From contig NZ_CP042288.1 of the NCBI RefSeq assembly GCF_022559625.1, forward strand, positions 458,409-522,408: a DNA stretch of 64,000 bases, read 5' to 3'. Numbering within the stretch: the stretch's first letter is position 1; each line of letters begins with the position of its first letter. The position numbers and the translations under genes are program-made. The DNA is from Aquisalinus flavus (lineage in GTDB: Bacteria; Pseudomonadota; Alphaproteobacteria; Caulobacterales; Parvularculaceae). The notes under the pieces were generated by a model that was given only the letters and a program-made list of their open reading frames with translations, was not told the DNA's origin and did not search any database. Positions 26,381 through 34,857 of this stretch are shown here, piece after piece.

Positions 26381-27226
26381 ATGGACTATCAGCCCTTTGT
26401 CGACGACAGGATCATCAGTACAGAGAGCCTCGGCGCCGGCACCTCCGGCAGCGGCACGACGCTGACGCGGTTGCGGCTGGAAGGCGGCGGCGATCTCGTT
26501 GCGAAGGAAGCGCAGGGCAAATTCTCCGGCCTCGACCTGGAAGGCTGGATGCTTCGCTATCTGGCGGAACATGCCGACTTTCCGGTTCCCGTTGTTTATC
26601 ACGCCGGCGATCGCCTCCTGATCATGGACCATCTGCCCTCCGGCGGGCTGATGAGCCCGGCCTGCGAGGAGGAGGTCGCCGACGCCGTCGCATCGCTGCA
26701 CCGGGTCAAGGCCGCGCGCTACGGGCTCGAGCGCGACACGGTGATCGGGCCGCTGCCCCAGCCCAACACGCAGAGCGACGACTGGCGCGGCTTTTTTGCC
26801 GAACACCGGCTGCTGCATATGGGCCGCAAGGCGCTGGAGGAGGGGCGCATGGATGAGGGCGTCCTGTCCCGTCTGGAGCGGGTCTGTGACCGGCTCGACG
26901 ATCTGATCCCCGATCCGGCACCGCCAACGCTGATCCATGGCGATCTGTGGGGCGGCAATGTGCTGTGTGGGACGGAAGGCCTCTCCGGCTTCATCGACCC
27001 GGCGATCTATTACGCCGACCCGGAGATCGAGCTTGCCTTCATGACCCTGTTCGGCACGGTGGGGGACCGGTTCTTCCGCCGCTATGGCGAACACCATGCG
27101 ATCCGGCCAGGCTTCGTCGAAATCCGCCGCGATCTCTATAATCTCTACCCGCTGCTCGTCCATGTGCGCCTGTTCGGCGGCGGCTATCTCGGCCAGGTCC
27201 GGTCGATCCTGCGGCGGTTGACCTGA
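26381..27226 (+). CDS. Fructosamine kinase family protein
   Basis: 281 residues, RBS AGGGGAG before ATG. Aminoglycoside-phosphotransferase fold: catalytic loop TLIHGDLWGGNVL with the acidic base, Mg-binding FIDPAIYYADPEIELA, and N-terminal Lys in DLVAKEAQGK for ATP. The HGDLWGGN plus IDPAxYYxDxE pair is specific to ketosamine-3-kinases, which phosphorylate sugar-lysine adducts so that they decompose, a protein-deglycation repair. Slightly shorter than the usual 288-300 residues. Confidence 0.92.
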   Translation: MDYQPFVDDRIISTESLGAGTSGSGTTLTRLRLEGGGDLVAKEAQGKFSGLDLEGWMLRYLAEHADFPVPVVYHAGDRLLIMDHLPSGGLMSPACEEEVADAVASLHRVKAARYGLERDTVIGPLPQPNTQSDDWRGFFAEHRLLHMGRKALEEGRMDEGVLSRLERVCDRLDDLIPDPAPPTLIHGDLWGGNVLCGTEGLSGFIDPAIYYADPEIELAFMTLFGTVGDRFFRRYGEHHAIRPGFVEIRRDLYNLYPLLVHVRLFGGGYLGQVRSILRRLT

Positions 27227-27338
27227 GGGCGGCGCTGCAGTGTCGGCCGGCCTGACCTGCCGGGGCATCCGCAGTCTCGGGCTTTCGCCCGCATGAAGCG
27301 CGGGAACGACGGGGGTAACCGGGTGTTTGATCGGCTAT

Positions 27339-29120
27339 ATGCAGTCTACCCGTTACACAGTGCTGGCGGTTACCGCGACAGTGATCCTCGTGATCGCGGT
27401 CCTCATCGGTGCGACAACGCGGCCCGGGATCATGACCCCTGTCACGGAGCGGCTGGTCGGCTGGGTCACGGGTCATGAAACCAGCATCGGCGCGGCCTGG
27501 CTGACCTGGGAAGACGGGCCCGTCTATGCCATCCGCGAGATTGATGTCGCTGACCGGCTGCAGGCCGGCTCCATCGACTTGCGTCCGAACTGGTTTGGTT
27601 TTCTCCCGGGCATCGCCATGGTGGGGTCTGCTACCGCGGCCAGCGGAACCGTCATCATCGACCGCACCGGGGGCGGATCGATGAGTACCGATTACGAAAG
27701 CTATATCGACGAGGTCTCGCTCTCGGGCATCGACGTCATCATCCGCCGTGCTTATGCGACAAGCCGTTTCCGGATTGTCGAGGGCAGCGGCTCCCTGCGC
27801 GGGGGCACTCTTTCGCTCGATGCCGTGGCCGGCGATGGCCGGGTCTATTTCCGCGGCGACGGAAAGCTCGCCCGGGTCGAGACGATCGCAGGCGACGCCA
27901 CCGTCGAAGGCCCGAACCTCGCAACCGTGGCGGAAGCTCTCGGTATCGCCGCGCCGGACGTGCCGCCCTTCACCCTGAATGGCCGCCTCTCGGTCAATGC
28001 CGACAATTGGGACCTGACCGGTATTTCCGGCGAGATCGGTGACAGCGATATTGGCGGTGCACTGACAGTCCATTTCCGGGAGCCACGACCGCTGATCGAG
28101 GCCGACCTGTCGTCGGAAACGCTCGATTTCGATGATCTCGGCGTCATCATTGGTCTGCCGAGTGTCAATGAGGATGGCGCGGCGCTGAACGAGGCCCAGG
28201 AAACCGCCAATGCCCGGTACCAGCAGAGCACCCGCTTCATTCCCGATGCGAGTATCGATTTCAGCCGACTTTCGATCGTCGATGCCGATGTGCGTTACAC
28301 CGCCGCCAGCGTGGTCGATGCCCCGTTCACGATCTCGGCCTTCAATCTCGACCTGGCGATCGAGAACAGCCTGCTGACGATCGAGGAATTCACCGCGAGC
28401 ATGGTCGACGGGCAGATGTCCCTGTCCGGCACGGTCAATGGGCGCGAGCAACCGGCCGAGAGCGACCTCAGTGGCAGGTTCGACGATCTCGACCTCGAGA
28501 GCATCGTGCCTGACCGTATGGCCCGCGGCAAGTTACAGGGCCGTCTCGATCTCGCGCTGGCCGGCAGCGACTTCCGCACGGCCTTCGGCAATGCCGACGG
28601 GTCGGTTAGCTTCTGGGCCGAAGGCGCGCGCCTGGCCGCGGTCCCGATCGAGGCGGCAGGGCTGGATATCGGCGAGGCGCTGGTCACCCTCGCGGGGCAG
28701 GACCGGGACGACCCCGTCTATGTCGAGGCGCCATGCCTCGTCGCCAGCCTCGACATCAGCGACGGGATCGGCACGGCGGATCCAATTGTTGCGGACACGG
28801 AGGACTCGGTCATCATTGTCGATGGCACTGTTAACCTGCGCAATGAGACGCTCGATCTCGCCGTGAAAGCGGATGCCAAGGATTTCTCGTGGGGAACGCT
28901 CATGGGTGATATCACCGTCGGTGGCAGCTGGCGCGACCCGTCCATCACTGTCGATGCCGGCGGAGGCGCGGCGCAGGTACTGTTCGCCGGTCTGCTGGGC
29001 GCGGTGGCCGGACCGCTGGCGGCATTACCGTTTTTCGAGACCGGCGATGGCAAGGATGTGCCATGCCGCTCGCTTCTTGATCGCGCCCGGTCGGGCAATG
29101 CTCTACCAGGCGGGCAGTGA
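27339..29120 (+). CDS. AsmA-like inner-membrane-anchored protein
   Basis: 593 residues from ATG 27339 (TTG 27327 would add four). A single N-terminal anchor (YTVLAVTATVILVIAVLIGATT) is followed by a large beta-rich periplasmic region with repeated short strands (FTLNGRLSVNADNWDLTGISGEIGDSDIGGALTV, QMSLSGTVNG, GKLQGRLDLALAGSDF) and a C-terminal AsmA-type end with LDLAVKADAKDFSWGTLMGDITVGGSWRDPSI. The AsmA group bridges the envelope and affects lipid transport and outer-membrane assembly. The last residues after SITVDAGGGAAQVLFAGLLGAVAGPLAALPFFETG are also family-like. Stop TGA directly abuts the stop of the convergent Crp/Fnr gene. Confidence 0.85.
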   Translation: MQSTRYTVLAVTATVILVIAVLIGATTRPGIMTPVTERLVGWVTGHETSIGAAWLTWEDGPVYAIREIDVADRLQAGSIDLRPNWFGFLPGIAMVGSATAASGTVIIDRTGGGSMSTDYESYIDEVSLSGIDVIIRRAYATSRFRIVEGSGSLRGGTLSLDAVAGDGRVYFRGDGKLARVETIAGDATVEGPNLATVAEALGIAAPDVPPFTLNGRLSVNADNWDLTGISGEIGDSDIGGALTVHFREPRPLIEADLSSETLDFDDLGVIIGLPSVNEDGAALNEAQETANARYQQSTRFIPDASIDFSRLSIVDADVRYTAASVVDAPFTISAFNLDLAIENSLLTIEEFTASMVDGQMSLSGTVNGREQPAESDLSGRFDDLDLESIVPDRMARGKLQGRLDLALAGSDFRTAFGNADGSVSFWAEGARLAAVPIEAAGLDIGEALVTLAGQDRDDPVYVEAPCLVASLDISDGIGTADPIVADTEDSVIIVDGTVNLRNETLDLAVKADAKDFSWGTLMGDITVGGSWRDPSITVDAGGGAAQVLFAGLLGAVAGPLAALPFFETGDGKDVPCRSLLDRARSGNALPGGQ

Positions 29121-29879
29121 TCAGGCTCTGGATGCCTGGAGGTAGGGAAACCAGCTGATGTCGATGCTCTCGAACCGGTTGGTAAAGCTGACAGCCTCGC
29201 GCATATACGCTTCATCGAGGATCTGCATCCTGCCCGAGGAGCGCTTCACGATGCCCTGTTCCTGAAGGCTGCTCAGCGCATTGCTGACCGAAACATTGGT
29301 CAGACCCACCGCATCGGCCAGATCGAACTGGGTGAGCGGGAAATCGAACACGTCGCCCTCTGCCTCGTCCGTCAGCCGCAGCCTGACGAGAACGGAGAGC
29401 AGGAAATGGATGACGCGATCGCGCGCATTCATCCTGCCCAATACGCGCAACCGGTCGGTATGGGTTTTCTGGTCGACCATCATCAGGCTGAACAGGAAAC
29501 CTGTCAGCCTCGGTGTTGTATGGAAGATATGGTTGACGCGGTCGCGCGTCAGCAGGCCCAGACTGCAATCGGTCAGCGATTTCAGCTCGTAGGTAAAGCT
29601 CGGCAACGGCATGTCGCAAAAGCCGATGATATCGCCGGGCAGGTGAACCTGAAGCACCTGACGGCGTCCGTCGGGCATGATCGTATAGGACAGCAACCAG
29701 CCGGACCGCACGACGAACAGATTGTCCGCCGCCTTGCCCTCGCGCACCACCTCGCTATTGCGGGCTATGCGGCGCGGTTCGTGCGTTAGTGATCCAAGGA
29801 GCTCCCGTTCATCCTCGTCCAGTGTCAGGTATTTCCCGGCCAGCGTGGCTAGGGGGCTTTCGCCTCTTTTTGTTCGCAC
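29121..29879 (-). CDS. Crp/Fnr-family transcriptional regulator
   Basis: 252 residues. Cyclic-nucleotide-like beta-roll (about 30-130; VVREGKAADNLFVVRSGWLLSYTIMPDGRRQVLQVHLPGDIIGF) then a long dimer helix and a winged helix-turn-helix (FPLTQFDLADAVGLTNVSVSNALSSLQEQGIVKRSSGRMQIL). No N-terminal Cys cluster, so not an FNR oxygen sensor of the classical type, and the cAMP-contact residues are not obvious. Possibly senses redox or nutritional state. Its start lies 136 bp from the divergent nitroreductase gene. Targets unknown. Confidence 0.92.
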   Translation of the reverse strand: MRTKRGESPLATLAGKYLTLDEDERELLGSLTHEPRRIARNSEVVREGKAADNLFVVRSGWLLSYTIMPDGRRQVLQVHLPGDIIGFCDMPLPSFTYELKSLTDCSLGLLTRDRVNHIFHTTPRLTGFLFSLMMVDQKTHTDRLRVLGRMNARDRVIHFLLSVLVRLRLTDEAEGDVFDFPLTQFDLADAVGLTNVSVSNALSSLQEQGIVKRSSGRMQILDEAYMREAVSFTNRFESIDISWFPYLQASRA

Positions 29880-30027
29880 CGTTTATTCCTATGAAGGTGA
29901 TTGGGGATGTCAGCGGTCAGGTATCGAACAATTGGCGAATTTTGCCATTAAGATAGATTAAAGACGTCCGTTAAACTGTAAAAACGTTCTGACGACACTA
30001 ATTTAAGTTAAGAAAGTGGCCATCTTT

Positions 30028-30648
30028 ATGAAAGAAAAACCCGTTCTGGGCGATCCTTTGCCAGCGAGCCATCCGGATAATGCTATCCTCTCCATGCTTG
30101 GAAAGCGCCGCTCGACGACTGTCGCGATGATGACGGAACCCGGCCCGTCCCCGGCGCAGCTTGATGACATTTTGGAGATCGCCTCGCGGGTGCCCGATCA
30201 CCGCCGGGTCGTGCCCTATCGTTTCATCGTTTTCGCGGGCGAGGCCCGGGGCCGGGCAGGCAGCATCCTGTCGACTATGTACGGCAACCAGAATCCCGGT
30301 GCGGACGCGGCGTCGCTGGCGCTGGAGCAGCAGCGCTTCCTGCGGGCGCCTGTCGTCGTGGCCGTGGTCGCGAAAACGGATCCTGCCCACAAGACGCCGG
30401 AATGGGAGCAGGTCCTGTGCTGCGGCGCTGTCTGCCACAACATGCTGTTGGGCGCGAGCGCGTCCGGCTTTGCGGGGCAATGGCTGACCGAGTGGTACGC
30501 CTATGATCGCGAGGTTCTGGCAGCCTTTGGCCTGGCGCAGGAAGAGCGCATCGCCGGCTTCATCTATCTTGGGACGGCGAAGGAAGACCCGCTGGAGCGT
30601 CCGCGCGTCGAGGCGGCCGATATTACCACCCACTGGCAGGGCGGCTGA
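30028..30648 (+). CDS. Nitroreductase family protein (YdjA-like)
   Basis: 206 residues from ATG 30028; GTG 30016 would add four. FMN-binding signatures: LGKRRSTTVAMM at the N-terminus (Arg pair for the phosphate), IASRVPDHRRVVPYRFIVF, and AVCHNMLLGASASGFAGQWLTEWYAYD near the C-terminal third, then GFIYLGTAKE. This matches the short YdjA/NfnB-type branch acting as homodimer with FMN. Natural substrate unknown. Convergent with the aminotransferase gene; 5 bp separate the stops. Confidence 0.9.
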   Translation: MKEKPVLGDPLPASHPDNAILSMLGKRRSTTVAMMTEPGPSPAQLDDILEIASRVPDHRRVVPYRFIVFAGEARGRAGSILSTMYGNQNPGADAASLALEQQRFLRAPVVVAVVAKTDPAHKTPEWEQVLCCGAVCHNMLLGASASGFAGQWLTEWYAYDREVLAAFGLAQEERIAGFIYLGTAKEDPLERPRVEAADITTHWQGG

Positions 30649-30653
30649 CGCGA

Positions 30654-31847
30654 TTACCAGATCGCTTTGAGAGCCTCGGCAAGCCGCGGTATCCTGTCTT
30701 CGCTCAGCGCCGCGAAGTTCAGCCGGCCCGACGGCATCAGATAGACCGCCTCGTCCCGTTCCAGACGCAGGCGCTGCTGGTCGCTGACCGGCAGACAGGA
30801 GAACATGCCCCTCTGGTGCAGCATATAGCGGCTGTCGAAACCGGGCAGGGTCTCGGCGAAATGGTCCACTGTCAGCTGCCTCAGCCGCTTGACGCGGGTT
30901 CTTGCCGTTTCGAGCTCGCCCTGCCACTCGGCCTTGAGCGCGGCATCCGTCAGGATGCGGGTAATGACGGCGGCGCCGAGGTCGGGCGGCATGAAATAAA
31001 GCCCGCGGATCAGATCGCCCATATGCAGCCATGCTTCCTCTGCCGCCCGCCCGCCCTCAGGGTGCAGCAGCAGCAGCGCCCCGACGCGGTCGCGATAGAC
31101 GGCGAACGATTTCGAGGACGAAACCGCGATCATCATCTCCGGCATATGCGCCGCCATGTGGCGCAGGCCCGCTGCGTCCGCATCGAGCCCGTCGCCATAG
31201 CCCTGATAGGCGCTGTCGACGAGGGGGAGGAGCCGTTGCTCGAGGCAGAAGTCGGTCAGTACACGCCACTGCCCGGGTGACAGATCCGCGCCCGTGGGAT
31301 TGTGGCAGGCGGCGTGGATGACGAGGACGTCACCGGGCGCAGCCTCTCTGAGGCCGGCCAGCATCGCCTCGAAATCGAGCGTGCCGGTCTGCCAGTCATA
31401 ATAGGGGTGATAGGCGACTTTGAGCCCGGCGCGGGTGAAGAAATCGACCTGATGCAGCCACACCGGATCGCTGAACCAGATCGTCGTGCCGGGCGCCAGG
31501 TCGCGGATCATCTCTGCGGCCACGCGCAGTGCCGCCCCGGCGCCCGGGGTCTGCGCCGTTTTCAGGCGCCCGCTGTCCAGCACCGGATGATCCGTGCCAA
31601 GCACCAGTTCCTCGATCGCCCTTGCATAGCCAGCGTTACCCAGCGGGCCGACATAGGCTTTCGTGTCCTGCCGGGCGACGATGTCCGTTTCGGCCTTGCG
31701 CACGGCGCTCATCAACGGCGCAGTGCCGTGGCGGTCGCGGAAAACGCCGATCGACAGGTTCATCGCCCCGGGCCGGGTGTCCGCCGCGCAGCGCCGGAAA
31801 ATGCTCTCGATGACGTCGTCGCGATAATGGGTCAGCTTTTCGAACAT
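30654..31847 (-). CDS. Aromatic-amino-acid/aspartate aminotransferase
   Basis: 397 residues from ATG 31847 (MFEKLTHYRDDVI), the size of class I TyrB/AspC enzymes; a TTG 12 codons upstream is less likely. PLP site: HAACHNPTGADLS (Asn and substrate contacts), LVDSAYQGYGDGLD, and the Schiff-base Lys in AVSSSKSFAVYRDRVGALLLL. C-terminal MLHQRGMFSCLPVS and MPSGRLNFAAL are also typical. Transfers amino groups between glutamate/aspartate or aromatic amino acids and 2-oxo acids. Monocistronic, divergent from the YceI cluster. Confidence 0.92.
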   Translation of the reverse strand: MFEKLTHYRDDVIESIFRRCAADTRPGAMNLSIGVFRDRHGTAPLMSAVRKAETDIVARQDTKAYVGPLGNAGYARAIEELVLGTDHPVLDSGRLKTAQTPGAGAALRVAAEMIRDLAPGTTIWFSDPVWLHQVDFFTRAGLKVAYHPYYDWQTGTLDFEAMLAGLREAAPGDVLVIHAACHNPTGADLSPGQWRVLTDFCLEQRLLPLVDSAYQGYGDGLDADAAGLRHMAAHMPEMMIAVSSSKSFAVYRDRVGALLLLHPEGGRAAEEAWLHMGDLIRGLYFMPPDLGAAVITRILTDAALKAEWQGELETARTRVKRLRQLTVDHFAETLPGFDSRYMLHQRGMFSCLPVSDQQRLRLERDEAVYLMPSGRLNFAALSEDRIPRLAEALKAIW

Positions 31848-31990
31848 GGAATCGCCATAGCCTCTTTTCTGCGATCCGATCAATACTGGGCTCCTTCTTC
31901 GATGATATTATTGTGAAGATCGCCGTTTGCTCTGGAAGACCGCCGGACTCGCGCTAAGTCCTTTACCTGACCGGAACGAAGGAAAATCCC

Positions 31991-32716
31991 ATGCCTCTTA
32001 TCAACAGATCGACTTGCTCTCTCCTGGCGCTGGGCTTGCTGCTCGCAGCCTGCGGCAACGAGCCCGAAACCACTGAAACCGCTGACGATTCCGCCGCAGC
32101 CACCGAAGAGGCGACCGGCGACTCCCTCGAAGCCGTCGCCGACGCCGATGCGGAGGCGACCCCGGCTCCGGCGCCGGCTGGCGTTGACTACGCCGTCGCC
32201 GAAAGCGGCACCTACACCCCTGACGACGGCCATGCCTATATCGTCTTCAGCTATAATCATCTCGGCTTTTCCAACCCGATGGTCCGCTGGGGCGACTGGG
32301 ACGCCAATCTGAACTGGGATGCCGACAATCCCGAGAATTCGACCCTCGATGTGACGATCGATGCGACCAGCGTCGATACCGGCGTCGATGACTTCAACAC
32401 CCACCTGAATTCATCCGACTTCTTCAACACCGCCGAATACCCGCAGATCAGCTTTACCAGCACCGCGCTGGAAGTGACCGGGCCTGAAAGCGGCATCCTT
32501 ACCGGCGACCTGACGATCAGGGACACGACCATGCCGGTCACCATGGACGTGACGATCAACAAGGCGGGGTTCGAGGAACGCGGCAATGTCCACAAGCTCG
32601 GCTTCTCGGGCCGGACGACCGTGCTGCGCTCGGATTTCGGGCTCGACGCCTATGTCCCGAATGTCAGCGACGAAGTCGACATCATCGTTGAGGCCGAATT
32701 CGAGAAACCGGCCTGA
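31991..32716 (+). CDS. YceI-family lipoprotein
   Basis: 241 residues. Lipobox LLAACGNE at the end of signal MPLINRSTCSLLALGLLLAAC, then a disordered acidic Thr/Ala/Glu linker (about 22-65), then a complete YceI domain: DGHAYIVFSYNHLGFSNPMVRWGDW, LDVTIDATSVDTGVDDFNTHLNSSDFFNTAEYPQISFTS, LTGDLTIRDTTMPVTMDVTI. YceI proteins are lipocalin-like and bind polyprenyl chains such as ubiquinone. First of three YceI genes around a cytochrome b561, so a membrane redox or isoprenoid-binding role is likely. Confidence 0.93.
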   Translation: MPLINRSTCSLLALGLLLAACGNEPETTETADDSAAATEEATGDSLEAVADADAEATPAPAPAGVDYAVAESGTYTPDDGHAYIVFSYNHLGFSNPMVRWGDWDANLNWDADNPENSTLDVTIDATSVDTGVDDFNTHLNSSDFFNTAEYPQISFTSTALEVTGPESGILTGDLTIRDTTMPVTMDVTINKAGFEERGNVHKLGFSGRTTVLRSDFGLDAYVPNVSDEVDIIVEAEFEKPA

Positions 32717-32857
32717 TTATCCCGAATAATGGAATAATGAGGTTCCAAATCGGCAATTAATTTACGACTTGCGAATTGTTAGATGAAATGGCGAGGGCGG
32801 GAACGCTGCCCTTCCGGACAATCAATCCCTTTCACCAGAGAAAACTGGAGACCGACC

Positions 32858-33454
32858 ATGAAGAAAAACCTCAGCCTCAGCGCCGCCATCGTCGCCGGCG
32901 CGCTCGCCTTCGCCCCCGCCTTTGCCCAGGATACGGCGCCGGCGGGCACCTATGTCGAGGATGATGCCCACGCCTATATCAACTTCACCTATGACCATCA
33001 GGGCTATTCCTCCCCCTATCTGCGGTTCAACGATTTTGCCGTCGAGGTAAGCTACGACCCTGAAAATGTCACGGCCAGCACCGTCAACGTCACCATCGAT
33101 GCTGCCAGCATCGACAGCGGCGTCGATCGCTTCGACGAGCACCTGAACTCCGCCGACTTCTTCGAGACGGAAACATATCCGGAGATCACTTTCGTCAGCA
33201 CCGGCCTGACCCAGGAAACGGAGACGACCGGCAAGCTGACCGGGGACCTGACGATCAAGGGCATCACCAAGGCGGTGACCCTCGATGTCACGCTCAACAA
33301 GATCGGTACCACGATGCAGGGCGATACCCCGAAAATGGGCTTCTCCGCCAAGGGCACGGTCCTGCGCTCCGATTTCGATGTCGACGCCTATGTTCCTTAC
33401 GTCGGTGACGAAGTCGACCTTATCATCGAGATCGAGCTCGAAAAATCAGAGTAA
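32858..33454 (+). CDS. YceI-family periplasmic protein
   Basis: 198 residues from ATG 32858 after CTGGAG. Sec signal KKNLSLSAAIVAGALAFAPAFA, soluble periplasmic form. YceI domain: DAHAYINFTYDHQGYSSPYLRFNDF, TIDAASIDSGVDRFDEHLNSADFFETETYPEITFVS, GDLTIKGITKAVTLDVTLNK, LRSDFDVDAYVPYVGDEVDLIIEIELEK. Closely similar to the upstream lipoprotein and probably from a local duplication. 59 bp before the b561 gene; likely one transcript with it. Confidence 0.94.
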   Translation: MKKNLSLSAAIVAGALAFAPAFAQDTAPAGTYVEDDAHAYINFTYDHQGYSSPYLRFNDFAVEVSYDPENVTASTVNVTIDAASIDSGVDRFDEHLNSADFFETETYPEITFVSTGLTQETETTGKLTGDLTIKGITKAVTLDVTLNKIGTTMQGDTPKMGFSAKGTVLRSDFDVDAYVPYVGDEVDLIIEIELEKSE

Positions 33455-33513
33455 GGACGAAAGGCTTTAGCGGGAAGGTCATCACCTGACCTTCCCATTT
33501 CAGGGAGACGGTT

Positions 33514-34089
33514 ATGGCGACCAAAGCGATCGACCCATCGGACAGATATACCAAGGTTGCCGTCATCCTGCACTGGCTGATCGCCATCCTGATCATCGGC
33601 CAGCTCGCCGGCGGCATTTACATGCACAATCTTCCGGCGACGACCTGGAAATTCGAGATTTACCAGTGGCACAAATCCTTCGGCATCATGGTGCTGCTCT
33701 TGTCATTGGCGCGCCTCGGCTGGCGTCTGACACACAAGACCCCAGCCTTGCCGGACGGGATGAAGGGCTGGGAGAAGCTTGCCGCGCGTTTCACCCACAT
33801 CGCATTTTATTTCCTGATCATCGCCGTGCCGCTCGCTGGCTGGCTCATGGTCTCTGCGTCGCCCTATGACCTGCCGACGGTTCTTTTCAAGCTGGTCCCA
33901 TGGCCGCATCTGCCCGGCATTCCGCAGGATGCGGCGCTGGAAGGCATCTTCAAGGAACTGCACGAAATCATGGCTTTCGCCATCATCGGCCTTCTTGTGC
34001 TGCATGTCGGCGCGGCCCTGAAACACCATTTCATCAACCGGGACGGGGTGTTGACCCGCATGATCCCGATACTGAGCAAAAGAGGATAA
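33514..34089 (+). CDS. Cytochrome b561
   Basis: 191 residues. Four membrane helices with the heme-ligand His residues: VAVILHWLIAILIIGQLAGG (helix 1), YQWHKSFGIMVLLLSLARLGWRL (helix 2), HIAFYFLIIAVPLAGWLMVSAS (helix 3) and LHEIMAFAIIGLLVLHVGAALKHHFI (helix 4). This is the diheme YodB/CybB-type b561 that passes electrons between quinol and periplasmic acceptors. b561 next to YceI is a recurrent pair; here it is placed between the second and third YceI genes, 5 bp from the latter. Confidence 0.95.
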   Translation: MATKAIDPSDRYTKVAVILHWLIAILIIGQLAGGIYMHNLPATTWKFEIYQWHKSFGIMVLLLSLARLGWRLTHKTPALPDGMKGWEKLAARFTHIAFYFLIIAVPLAGWLMVSASPYDLPTVLFKLVPWPHLPGIPQDAALEGIFKELHEIMAFAIIGLLVLHVGAALKHHFINRDGVLTRMIPILSKRG

Positions 34090-34094
34090 GACCC

Positions 34095-34754
34095 ATGACA
34101 TCCTTGTTCGCCAATGCCGCTGCCGCCCTTGCCATGCTCGCCGTCGTCGGCTGCGGCAATGCCAGCGAAGACATCCGCGATGCGGAAACAGCCGCCCCGA
34201 CGGAGGAAGCCGGGCAAGCCACGGCGCAGACCGGGGCAGCAGACACAGCTCCCGAGGGCGCTGACGTCTGGACCCTCGACCCGGCCGCGTCCTCCGTCAC
34301 CTTCACCGCGACGCAGCAGGGCGAGGAATTCACGGGCCGGTTTGACAGCTTCAGCGCCGATATCCGTCTCGACCCGGAGAACCTTTCCGGCGCGATGATC
34401 GAGGCGCGGATCGACATGGCCTCGGTCGACGCCGGGTCGACCGACCGCAATGACGCCCTGCCGACCAATGACTGGTTCGCCGTGAAGAAATTCCCCGAGG
34501 CGACATTCCAATCGAGCGAGATCACCAGCCTTGGCGGCGGACAGTATGAAGCGGCCGGCACCCTGACGATCAAGGGCACCAGCCAGCCGGCGACGCTGCC
34601 CTTCACCCTGACGATCGAGGGCGACACGGCGATGGCCACCGGCACGCTGGAACTGACCCGCACCGACTACAATGTCGGCACCGGTGCCTATGAAGACGGC
34701 AAATGGGTCGGTCTGCCGGTGACGGTCACCGTCGACATCACCGCCAGCCGCTAG
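34095..34754 (+). CDS. YceI-family lipoprotein, divergent copy
   Basis: 219 residues from ATG 34095. Lipoprotein signal TSLFANAAAALAMLAVVGCG, lipobox VVGC, acidic Ala/Thr-rich linker to about residue 55, then a YceI domain of the other subtype: WTLDPAASSVTFTATQQGEEFTGRFDSFSADIRLDPENLSG, RNDALPTNDWFAVKKFPEATFQSSEI, LTIKGTSQPATLPFTLTIEGD. Starts 5 bp after the b561 stop, so translation is probably coupled. The sequence differs clearly from the other two YceI genes, so it is not a recent duplicate. Confidence 0.93.
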   Translation: MTSLFANAAAALAMLAVVGCGNASEDIRDAETAAPTEEAGQATAQTGAADTAPEGADVWTLDPAASSVTFTATQQGEEFTGRFDSFSADIRLDPENLSGAMIEARIDMASVDAGSTDRNDALPTNDWFAVKKFPEATFQSSEITSLGGGQYEAAGTLTIKGTSQPATLPFTLTIEGDTAMATGTLELTRTDYNVGTGAYEDGKWVGLPVTVTVDITASR

Positions 34755-34857
34755 CGCTGATGATGCTGTGTCCGGCTGCCTGTCGCTGACCGGACGCATT
34801 GCCTCGCCCGCCAAAATGCCCGACTAATGTCATCGGAGCATTAAAAAAGGAACGCAT

